DNA of 6,154 nt, from the NCBI GenBank assembly GCA_017965685.1, contig JAGCPM010000107.1, forward strand, positions 1-6,154. The letters are read 5' to 3'. Positions 1 through 5,839 of the stretch are shown in pieces. Position 1 is the first letter of the stretch. Every line of letters starts with the position of its first letter. The notes under the pieces are model-generated. The model was not told the origin of the DNA. It made no database searches and worked only from the letters and a program-made list of their open reading frames with translations. The stretch is from Kiritimatiellia bacterium. Its GTDB lineage: Bacteria; Verrucomicrobiota; Kiritimatiellia; RFP12; UBA1067. The position numbers were made by a program, and so were the translations under genes.

Positions 1-673
1 CGATGTGCTGCACGACCCCGAGATCGTGCGTGATGAACAGCATGGAAAGCCCCAATTTGCGCTTCAAATCGGCGAGGAGGTCGAGGACCTGCGCCCTGAT
101 CGTGAGGTCGAGAGCCGAAACAGCCTCGTCGCAGATGAGTATCTCCGGTTTGAGCGCGATGGCCCGCGCGATGCAGATTCTCTGCCTCTGGCCGCCGGAA
201 AATTCGTGCGGGTAACGGTCGAAGGCCGATTCGTCCATTCCCACCGCGCGAAGGAGTTCGCAAGCCTTCGCCCTCGATTCGGCCTTTGTCGCGAGGCCGT
301 GGAAAATCATCCCCTCGGTCAGTATCTCGCGCACCGTGTGGCGCGGATTGAGCGACGCATTGGGGTCCTGGAAGACGACCTGCACCTTGCGCCTGTACGC
401 CATCATATCCGCCTTGCCGAGCTTCGAGATGTCCATTCCGCCGACTTTGATCGTTCCGCCCGTCGGCTTGTTCAGGAGAAGTATCGCGCGCGAGGTGGTG
501 GACTTTCCGCAGCCCGACTCGCCCACGATTCCCAAAGTCTCGCCGCGCTTCAGCACAAAGCTCACGCCGTCGACGGCCTTGACATACCCCGCAGTAAGCG
601 CCAGCACGCCCTTCTTTATCGGGAACCACACTTTGAGGTTTTCAACCTCCAGCACGTTTTCTTGTTCGCTCAT
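1..673 (-). CDS. Peptide ABC transporter ATP-binding protein, OppF/DppF type (3' end cut by window edge)
   Basis: Cytoplasmic ATPase subunit that would power an oligopeptide or dipeptide importer together with two permeases and a binding protein, none of which is in the window. The first 224 codons are present and the rest lies beyond base 1. Visible motifs are Walker A GESGCGKST (residues 51-59), Q-loop Q102 in VFQDPNASLNP, ABC signature FSGGQRQRI (158-166), Walker B with catalytic Glu ILICDEA (178-184), D-loop SALD (186-189) and switch His THD (215-217). The VFQDP...SLNPR segment is typical of the OppD/OppF/DppD/DppF group, and the N-terminal layout fits the OppF/DppF member best. The C-terminal oligopeptide-ABC extension that would confirm this is missing. 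The ATG overlaps the nadB stop codon as ATGA and has AGAAGG 9 nt upstream, so translation is probably coupled to nadB. Substrate unknown; oppF and dppF cannot be told apart here. Confidence 0.93.
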   Translation of the reverse strand, partial: MSEQENVLEVENLKVWFPIKKGVLALTAGYVKAVDGVSFVLKRGETLGIVGESGCGKSTTSRAILLLNKPTGGTIKVGGMDISKLGKADMMAYRRKVQVVFQDPNASLNPRHTVREILTEGMIFHGLATKAESRAKACELLRAVGMDESAFDRYPHEFSGGQRQRICIARAIALKPEILICDEAVSALDLTIRAQVLDLLADLKRKLGLSMLFITHDLGVVQHI

Positions 674-2253
674 CCTCTGTATCCTTCTATTACCGTCTGT
701 TTTGCCGTTTTCGACTGTCTTGGATAGTCAAGCGTATAATGGAGACCCCGCGACTCGCGCCGCTTCTGCGCGCACTTGACAATCAGCTCCGCGCACACCG
801 CGAGGTTCCTCAGTTCCAGCGTATCGGGCGTAACGAGATAGCGGAAATAGTAGTCCCTTATCTCGCGCCGCAGGGTCTTTAGCCTGTGCGCCGCCCTCGC
901 GAGCCGCTTGTTCGTCCTCACGATTCCGACATAGTCCCACATGAGCCGCCGTATTTCGTCCCACATGTGTGCAACCAGCACGGCCTCGTCCGGCGGAACG
1001 GCGTTGCCGATCTTCCAGTTCGGGATTTCGACCGCAACCTTCGCCTCGGGATGCGCCGCGAGCCGTGCCGCGGTAAGCCGCGCGCAGACTAGCGCCTCCA
1101 TTAGAGAATTGCTCGCCAGCCTGTTCGCGCCGTGAAGGCCCGTGGACGCGCATTCGCCGACCGCAGAAAGACCTTCGATCGAGGTTCGCCCGTCAGTCGA
1201 GGCCTGTATTCCGCCGCAGGTGTAGTGTGCCGCCGGAACGACCGGAATGAGGTCCTTTGCCATATCTATCCCGAACTCGAGGCACTTCGCGTAGATGTTG
1301 GGGAAGCGCTCCGTGAGATACTTCCGGCCCTTCTTGCGTATGTCGAGGTACATGCAGTCGTCACCGGTGCGCTTCATCTCGCTGTCGATGCTCCGCGCCA
1401 CGATATCCCTCGGCGCGAGCGACCCCCTCGGGTCGTACTTGTGCATGAACTTTCTGCCGCGCTTATCCACAAGTTCGGCTCCCTCGCCGCGCACGGCCTC
1501 TGAAATCAGGAATCGTCTCGCCTGCGGATGGAAAAGGCATGTCGGATGGAACTGCATGAATTCCATGTTCTCGATTCTGGCTCCCGCCCTCCACGCAAGC
1601 GCGATTCCGTCGCCGCTTGCCGTATCCGGGTTGCAAGTGTAGAGGTAAACCTTGCCGCAGCCGCCAGTCGCGAGTATGGTATTGGGCGAGCGTATCGCGT
1701 ATATCTCGCCCGACTCCTTGTCCATCACGTACGCGCCAAGGCACCTGTTGGCACCCGGCATACCGAGTTTCCTCGTCGTGACGAGATCTATGACGATTGT
1801 ATTTTCGCGGTACTCGATTCCGTTCTTCTTGAGGCGCCTTATCATAGCGGCCTCGCACTTCTCGCCGGTTATGTCGCCCGCGTGGAATATCCGCCTCGCG
1901 CTGTGGCCGCCTTCGCGAGTCAGATCCCATGAGCCGTCCGCCTTCTTCGCGAACTTCACGCCGCAGTCGATGAGGTCGTGTATCCCTTCCGGCGCGTGCT
2001 CGCATATCTCGTGCACCACGGGGCTCTTCCCGAGCCAGGCCCCGGCGATCATAGTGTCTCTGGCGTGCTTGTCGAATGTGTCCCCGCCGTCCATCACACA
2101 GCATATTCCGCCCTGCGCGAAGTTGGTGTTGCAATCCGCGAGTTTCGCCTTCGTCGCGACAATCACCTTGCCGTAGCTGGCGAGGTGCAGCGCGCTCATG
2201 AGGCCGGCCATGCCCGACCCCACCACGAAATAGTCGCAGTCCACCGTCTTCAT
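670..2253 (-). CDS. nadB: L-aspartate oxidase NadB
   Basis: Cytoplasmic FAD enzyme that oxidises L-aspartate to iminoaspartate, the first step of de novo NAD synthesis; NadA (quinolinate synthase) uses the product. In anaerobes of this family fumarate can serve as electron acceptor. The 527-residue length is normal. The FAD-binding motif GSGMAG is at residues 12-17, followed by NTNFAQGGI (42-50). Residues matching the E. coli active site are all present: E114 in TREGGHS, H236 in QFHPT, R282 in PRDIVARS, H343 in HYTCGG and R378 in GANRLASNS. The C-terminal helical domain ends with SRGLHYTLDYP, as is usual for NadB and distinguishes it from succinate dehydrogenase or fumarate reductase flavoproteins. 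The protein is cysteine-rich (18 Cys). I use the ATG at 2253, but an in-frame TTG at 2262 is better spaced from AAGGAG and overlaps the sulfatase stop. No nadA or nadC is nearby. The stop overlaps the ABC gene start as ATGA. Confidence 0.96.
   Translation of the reverse strand: MKTVDCDYFVVGSGMAGLMSALHLASYGKVIVATKAKLADCNTNFAQGGICCVMDGGDTFDKHARDTMIAGAWLGKSPVVHEICEHAPEGIHDLIDCGVKFAKKADGSWDLTREGGHSARRIFHAGDITGEKCEAAMIRRLKKNGIEYRENTIVIDLVTTRKLGMPGANRCLGAYVMDKESGEIYAIRSPNTILATGGCGKVYLYTCNPDTASGDGIALAWRAGARIENMEFMQFHPTCLFHPQARRFLISEAVRGEGAELVDKRGRKFMHKYDPRGSLAPRDIVARSIDSEMKRTGDDCMYLDIRKKGRKYLTERFPNIYAKCLEFGIDMAKDLIPVVPAAHYTCGGIQASTDGRTSIEGLSAVGECASTGLHGANRLASNSLMEALVCARLTAARLAAHPEAKVAVEIPNWKIGNAVPPDEAVLVAHMWDEIRRLMWDYVGIVRTNKRLARAAHRLKTLRREIRDYYFRYLVTPDTLELRNLAVCAELIVKCAQKRRESRGLHYTLDYPRQSKTAKQTVIEGYRG
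683..688 (-). promoter_or_regulatory. Shine-Dalgarno of the ABC ATPase gene
   Basis: AGAAGG, 9 nt before the ATG at 673, is embedded in the final codons of nadB. It supports this ATG as the start despite the 4-nt overlap with the nadB stop. Confidence 0.65.
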
Positions 2254-2258
2254 TCTCT

Positions 2259-3839
2259 TCAAAGCGAATACTCCTTGCAGTCCTTGTACTGGTCGGTGTC
2301 GCCGACCTCGTCCTTCAGCTTCGCGAGGACATCCTTGAGATACTCTATCCTCTCGGCGAACTCGACCCTTCCGTACGCGTTGTTCAGTTCCTCCGGATCG
2401 CACTCCAGATCGAAGTATTCCCACTCGTCGCGCTTGTAGTAGTATACGAGCTTGTCGCGCTTCGTCCTTACCCCATACCACGCGGCAGTGGAGTGTTCGC
2501 CACCCTCAACGTAATACCTGCAGTAGCATGCGTCGCGGCCCTTGGACGCATCGCCTTCCAGCGCGCCGAGGAACGATTCGCCCTGCATCGCCTCCGGTCT
2601 GGCCGCGCCAGCGATGTCAAGAAATGTCGGCGCGAAGTCGATGTTCGCGAAAAGCCCCTTGCAAACGCTCCCCGGCCTGATCAGCGCGGGACACTTGCAG
2701 AGGAACGGCATCTTGAGCGACTCCTCCATTATGAACCGCTTGTCGTACAGCCCGTGGTCGCCCAGGAAAAATCCCTGGTCGGAAGTATATATGACGAGCG
2801 TATCCTTCGCCACGCCCTTCTCCTCCAGAAACGCGTTCATCTCGCCAACGGAATCATCCACAGACTGCACGACAGCGAGATAGTCCTGCATGTATCTCAG
2901 ATACGCGAACGCCGTCTTCGCCCTGTCGTCCATTCCCTCGGGCCAGTCGTCCACGAACACGCCATCCGCATTCTTCTTCCCTTCGTATTTCCTGCCTTCG
3001 AACTCGAACTCGCCGCCATCCCTGAAATACTCGGCGATCTTGAGGTCCAGACCTGGACGGAAATGATTGAGGATCGTCATGGCCGTAGTTTTTATCGGCG
3101 TGGCCCTGCCCTCCCAGGTGTCGAAGAGAGTATCCGGCGGCGGAATGTCCTTCAGGGTCTTCTTTCTGAACTGGGCCTTGTATTTTTCCGCGGGAATCCA
3201 GTTCCTGTGCGGCGCCTTGTGGTGCATCATCGCGAAGAAAGGCTTGCCGCTATCTATGGCGCCGCCGATGATCTCCTTCGTGCACTTCGTTATGTTCTCC
3301 GTCGCGTACTCGCCCGGGTATTCCTTCTTCACGTAGGCGGTATTTTCTTCGTTGCGGGTCCAGAACCAAGGGTCGCGGTAGACTCCCTGCCCGGCGTAGA
3401 CCATCCACTTGTCCCAATCGGAATTCCTGACGGTGGCGGGGCCGCCGCAATGCCACTTGCCGATGAACGCCGTGTAGTAGCCGGCCTCGCGCATATAGCC
3501 GCCGATCGTCTCGATGTCCGGCGAGATGTCGTTGAACACCGGAACTCCGTTCTTGTGGGAATACCTGCCCGTCAATATGCCTGCGCGCGAAGGGGTGCAG
3601 ATCGGATTGGTGCATACGACATCCGTGAAGATCATGCCCTCCTTGGCGAGCGCGTCAATGTGGGGGGTCCTGTTCACCTTGCTGCCGTAGGCCGAGATGG
3701 CGTGTGCAGCGTGGTCGTCGCTCATTATGAAAAGTATGTTGAGCCTCTTCGCCCTCGCCTGGGCCATGAGAGGACCGGCGAACGGCACGGCCGCGCACGT
3801 GGCGAGGCCCTTGAGGAAGTTTCTGCGCGTCGTTTTCAT
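2259..3839 (-). CDS. Tat-exported S1-family sulfatase (Cys type)
   Basis: Hydrolyses a sulfate ester outside the cytoplasm; the substrate is unknown, most likely a sulfated glycan. The 526-residue protein opens with a twin-arginine signal peptide: TRRNFLKG (residues 4-11), a hydrophobic stretch to about 25, and probable cleavage after MAQA (28). The mature part begins with metal-binding MSDDH (39-43). The sulfatase signature is CTPSRAGILTG (81-91), with Cys81 as the residue converted to formylglycine. GKWH (127-130), HHKAPH (206-211), YTSDQG (351-356) and SLKMPF (374-379) supply further metal and sulfate ligands. The C-terminal part (about 440-490, AAWYGVRTKRDKLVYYY and YFDLECDPEE) resembles DUF4976-type ends. 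The opening motifs resemble S1 enzymes acting on glucosamine-containing glycans, but I cannot assign a subfamily. A formylglycine-generating enzyme is needed and is not in this window. The start is chosen from the Tat motif and GGAGG 7 nt upstream; it overlaps the rsmE stop as ATGA. Confidence 0.95.
   Translation of the reverse strand: MKTTRRNFLKGLATCAAVPFAGPLMAQARAKRLNILFIMSDDHAAHAISAYGSKVNRTPHIDALAKEGMIFTDVVCTNPICTPSRAGILTGRYSHKNGVPVFNDISPDIETIGGYMREAGYYTAFIGKWHCGGPATVRNSDWDKWMVYAGQGVYRDPWFWTRNEENTAYVKKEYPGEYATENITKCTKEIIGGAIDSGKPFFAMMHHKAPHRNWIPAEKYKAQFRKKTLKDIPPPDTLFDTWEGRATPIKTTAMTILNHFRPGLDLKIAEYFRDGGEFEFEGRKYEGKKNADGVFVDDWPEGMDDRAKTAFAYLRYMQDYLAVVQSVDDSVGEMNAFLEEKGVAKDTLVIYTSDQGFFLGDHGLYDKRFIMEESLKMPFLCKCPALIRPGSVCKGLFANIDFAPTFLDIAGAARPEAMQGESFLGALEGDASKGRDACYCRYYVEGGEHSTAAWYGVRTKRDKLVYYYKRDEWEYFDLECDPEELNNAYGRVEFAERIEYLKDVLAKLKDEVGDTDQYKDCKEYSL
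2271..2276 (-). promoter_or_regulatory. Shine-Dalgarno of nadB, bearing on ATG or TTG start
   Basis: AAGGAG lies within the last codons of the sulfatase gene. It is 8 nt from an in-frame TTG (2262-2260) that overlaps the sulfatase TGA as TTGA, and 17 nt from the ATG at 2253. The spacing favours TTG, which would add Met-Lys-Arg before the annotated Met. A weaker GAAGAG directly precedes the ATG. Confidence 0.6.
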
Positions 3840-4561
3840 GTAATTTCCTCCAACAAGGCCTTGAGAATGCCGGTCGCGCATATTGCGGCCGTTTCCGACC
3901 TCAAAATCGTCTTCCCGAGGCTGACCCCGGTCGCGACCTCCGCGAGCGCAGCTTTCTCGGCATCGGTAAAATCGCCCTCCGGTCCTATCGCTATTCCGTA
4001 GGCTCTGTCCGGCCGGCGGGGAGCCGAACCGAACGCACCGATAATTGAAGGCTCCGCGCCGATCACCCCGGCAAAGACATCCATCCCGCGCATCATTGCG
4101 ACCGCATCCGGGAAATCGACTGCGTCCGGAACCTCCATCGTCCACATGGCGCCGGACTGTCTAGCGGCCTCTTCGGCTATCTTGCGCCACCTTTCGCCCT
4201 TTGCCGCCCTTTCGCCCGGCGCAAGCCTTACGACCGTCCTTTCGGATATGACCGGCACGAGCCGTCTTATCCCCAGCTCGGCGGACTTCTCTATCGTCCA
4301 ATCCCACCGCGAGCCCTTCGTCACGCACGCGAAAAGCGTGACATCCGCGCCGGATCGCGCCTCCTCACGGACCGTTCCCGCCGCAATGACGCTCTTCGCC
4401 GCCGCGGAATACCGGTATGCGCGGGCACGGCCCCGCCCGTCGAAGAGCTCTATCTCTTCGCCGTCTTTCGGACGTATTGCCCTGAGGTGCGCCCGCTGCC
4501 CCGAATCGAGCGGCGGTGCATCTTCCAGCAGCGTCTCCGTTCTGGCCGGTAGTCTATGCAT
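3836..4561 (-). CDS. rsmE: 16S rRNA (uracil-1498-N3)-methyltransferase RsmE
   Basis: SPOUT-class methyltransferase that uses S-adenosylmethionine to methylate N3 of U1498 in 16S rRNA of the 30S subunit. With the chosen start it is 241 residues, close to the usual size. The N-terminal PUA-like part has HLRAIRPKDGEEIELFDGRG (25-44). The catalytic domain has KGSRWDWTIEKSAELGI (82-98), PVISERTVV and RWRKIAEEAARQSG. The trefoil-knot SAM site is formed by IGPEGDFT (about 192-199) and LGKTILRSETAA (215-226). I prefer the ATG at 4561 because the protein then begins MHRLP, as family members typically begin near this position, and because an extended -10 promoter lies just upstream. An in-frame ATG at 4594 would add 11 residues (MARVFDIIPVS) encoded by the promoter palindrome. 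Neither start has a Shine-Dalgarno. The 3' end carries the sulfatase ribosome binding site. Function is clear; the exact start is not. Confidence 0.93.
   Translation of the reverse strand: MHRLPARTETLLEDAPPLDSGQRAHLRAIRPKDGEEIELFDGRGRARAYRYSAAAKSVIAAGTVREEARSGADVTLFACVTKGSRWDWTIEKSAELGIRRLVPVISERTVVRLAPGERAAKGERWRKIAEEAARQSGAMWTMEVPDAVDFPDAVAMMRGMDVFAGVIGAEPSIIGAFGSAPRRPDRAYGIAIGPEGDFTDAEKAALAEVATGVSLGKTILRSETAAICATGILKALLEEIT
3847..3851 (-). promoter_or_regulatory. Shine-Dalgarno of the sulfatase gene
   Basis: GGAGG, 7 nt before the ATG at 3839, lies inside the last codons of rsmE (Leu-Glu-Glu-Ile-Thr-stop). It fixes the sulfatase start at the Tat signal Met and rules out the longer in-frame upstream extension. 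Together with the ATGA overlap it indicates translational coupling or re-initiation. Confidence 0.8.
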
Positions 4562-4564
4562 CGA

Positions 4565-4590
4565 CACGGGTATTATATCAAATACCCGTG
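4565..4590. repeat. Perfect 10-bp inverted repeat around the -10 box (candidate operator)
   Basis: The minus-strand arms CACGGGTATT and AATACCCGTG are exact reverse complements separated by TGATAT. The second arm overlaps the TATAAT box and the spacer holds the rest of the extended -10. Either DNA strand lacks a following T-run, so it is not a rho-independent terminator. Because it covers the -10 and ends at the predicted transcription start, it would act at DNA level, as a dimeric repressor site, rather than as an mRNA hairpin. The binding protein is unknown. Confidence 0.65.
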
Positions 4591-4601
4591 CCATGCCGCA
4601 A
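4572..4601 (-). promoter_or_regulatory. Predicted sigma-70-type promoter with extended -10, upstream of rsmE
   Basis: On the minus strand TATAAT occupies 4577-4572 and is preceded by TGA, giving the exact extended -10 form TGnTATAAT. A -35-like TTGCGG (4601-4596, three of six consensus bases) lies 18 nt upstream. The start of transcription is expected near 4564-4566, only about 3 to 5 nt before the rsmE ATG at 4561, so the mRNA would be nearly leaderless. This fits the absence of a Shine-Dalgarno before rsmE. It would drive rsmE, the sulfatase, nadB and the ABC gene. Sigma-factor preferences of this organism are unknown, so the call rests on consensus match and position. Confidence 0.6.
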
Positions 4602-4607
4602 GCGGCA
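4594..4607. repeat. Short inverted repeat at the -35 region
   Basis: TGCCGC and GCGGCA are perfect 6-bp arms separated by two bases, centred 23 bp from the larger palindrome. It overlaps the -35-like TTGCGG and the alternative rsmE ATG at 4594. With no T-run it is unlikely to be a terminator for serA. It could be a second operator half or chance in GC-rich DNA. Confidence 0.35.
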
Positions 4608-4634
4608 ATTTCAGCCGAAAGATTCAGTCCGCCG

Positions 4635-5801
4635 CTATTTCACCACGCGCACGCGGATGACGGCCTCGCTGCGCGCGAGCTCGTCCACGATCGCAACGGG
4701 CGCGGGAGAGTCGATGTCGATGAGCGTGTAGGCGACTTCGCCGCGGCTCTTGTTCGCAATCGAGTCGATGTTTATCTTCGCCTTGCCGAGTATGGAGGTG
4801 AAGGTTGCAATCATGTTCGCCTCGTTTTTGTGGCATATCGCGAGCCGCCCCGCCTTCGTCGGAACCCCGAGAGAGCACGGCGGATAGTTCACCGAGTTCA
4901 CTATGTTTCCGTTCTCGAGGAAATCCCTCATCTCCTTCACCGCCATAACCGCGCAGTTGTCCTCGGCCTCTTCCGTCGAAGCGCCGAGATGCGGAATGAC
5001 GATGCAGTCCTTCTTGCCGGCCACAGTCGAATTCGGAAAGTCGGTTACGTACTTGCGGACCTTGCCGGACTCGAGCGCGGCGAGCATGTCCTTCTCGTCC
5101 ACGAGAACGTCCCTCGCGCAGTTGATCACGACGACGCCCTTCTTCATGAGCCCGATTGCATCCGCGTTGATCATGCCCTTGGTGGATTCGAGAGCCGGGA
5201 CGTGTATCGTTATGAAATCGCAGTCCCTGTAGATAGTCTCCACGTTCTTGCAGTGCTTCACGGAACTTGAAAGCTTCCACGCCGCATCGACCGAAAGGTA
5301 CGGATCGTAGCCGTAGACTTCCATTCCCAGGCCGATCGCCGCATTCGCGACCTTCTGGCCGATAGCGCCAAGCCCGATGACGCCAAGCTTGCGCCCTGCG
5401 ATTTCGGTCCCCGCGAAAGCCTTCTTCGCCTTTTCGGCGGTTTTGTTGATGGCGGGATCGGACGCGTTCGCCTTGACCCACTCTATGCCGCCGAGCATGT
5501 CGCGGCTCGCGAGAAGCATGGCCGTTATGACAAGCTCTTTTACACCGTTCGCATTGGCACCTGGAGTATTGAACACCACTATGCCCTTCTTCGCGTAGTC
5601 TGCGTGCGGGATGTTGTTCACCCCCGCGCCAGCCCTAGCCACGGCGAGCAGTTTGTCGCCCACCGCCAGTTCGTCCATCTTCGCGCTTCTCACGAACACC
5701 GCATCCGCGTCTGCGAAGTTTTCCGTGCGCTCATAGTCGCCGGTAAGGTTCCCGAGGCCGCAATCCGCTATCGGATTGAGGCAATTGTACTTGAATTTCA
5801 T
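4635..5801 (-). CDS. serA: D-3-phosphoglycerate dehydrogenase, ACT-domain type
   Basis: Cytoplasmic NAD-dependent enzyme that oxidises 3-phosphoglycerate to 3-phosphohydroxypyruvate, the first step of serine biosynthesis. The 388 residues comprise a split substrate-binding domain, with ARAGAGVNNIP at 55-65, and a Rossmann domain. The latter has GLGAIG (143-148) followed by D166 in GYDP, which favours NAD over NADP. Catalytic Arg is R230 in NCARDVL and catalytic His is H271 in PHLGAST. A C-terminal ACT domain (about 318-388, from GRLAICHKNEANMI) is the usual site for serine feedback. Between Arg and His the sequence reads YVTDFPN (251-257) where E. coli SerA has its catalytic Glu region; this is a recurring short variant, also known from Clostridia and Actinobacteria, and not a defect. 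The start is supported by AGAAGG 6 nt upstream. It follows thrS by 38 nt with no terminator, suggesting read-through. Another 2-hydroxyacid dehydrogenase activity is possible but less likely. Confidence 0.92.
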   Translation of the reverse strand: MKFKYNCLNPIADCGLGNLTGDYERTENFADADAVFVRSAKMDELAVGDKLLAVARAGAGVNNIPHADYAKKGIVVFNTPGANANGVKELVITAMLLASRDMLGGIEWVKANASDPAINKTAEKAKKAFAGTEIAGRKLGVIGLGAIGQKVANAAIGLGMEVYGYDPYLSVDAAWKLSSSVKHCKNVETIYRDCDFITIHVPALESTKGMINADAIGLMKKGVVVINCARDVLVDEKDMLAALESGKVRKYVTDFPNSTVAGKKDCIVIPHLGASTEEAEDNCAVMAVKEMRDFLENGNIVNSVNYPPCSLGVPTKAGRLAICHKNEANMIATFTSILGKAKINIDSIANKSRGEVAYTLIDIDSPAPVAIVDELARSEAVIRVRVVK

Positions 5802-5807
5802 TTCTTG

Positions 5808-5813
5808 CCTTCT
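5808..5813 (-). promoter_or_regulatory. Shine-Dalgarno of serA
   Basis: AGAAGG, 6 nt before the ATG at 5801, lies in the 38-nt thrS-serA gap. The gap shows no hairpin and no convincing promoter, so serA probably relies on a transcript entering from thrS. Confidence 0.7.
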
Positions 5814-5839
5814 TTCCCTTGTTAGAGTTTATCGGTTCT

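Noticed and set aside
5..727. A 240-codon plus-strand frame opposite the ABC ATPase gene
   Set aside because: The minus strand encodes every ABC ATPase motif in order; the plus frame has no motif and no ribosome binding site.
2254..2481. Longer reading frame upstream of the nadB start
   Set aside because: The extra 76 codons lie wholly within the conserved C-terminal part of the sulfatase gene and resemble no NadB N-terminus; NadB proteins begin just before the FAD-binding motif.
3795..3806. Possible lipobox LATC (residues 12-15) in the sulfatase signal peptide
   Set aside because: Thr directly before Cys is atypical, the Cys comes too early in the hydrophobic stretch, and a signal peptidase I site (MAQA) follows, so a lipoprotein is unlikely.
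2493..4001. A 502-codon open frame on the plus strand opposite the sulfatase and rsmE
   Set aside because: It mirrors codon structure of two clearly conserved minus-strand genes, shows no recognisable domain, has no Shine-Dalgarno, and spans the end of one real gene into another. Long antisense frames are expected in GC-rich coding DNA.
4594..4637. Short GC inverted repeat after serA considered as a terminator
   Set aside because: The stem is only 6 bp with a 2-nt gap and no T-run follows on the minus strand.
4146..5270. A 374-codon open frame on the plus strand opposite rsmE and serA
   Set aside because: It crosses two conserved genes and the promoter gap, is rich in Arg, Ala, His and Val as antisense frames usually are, and matches no family I know.
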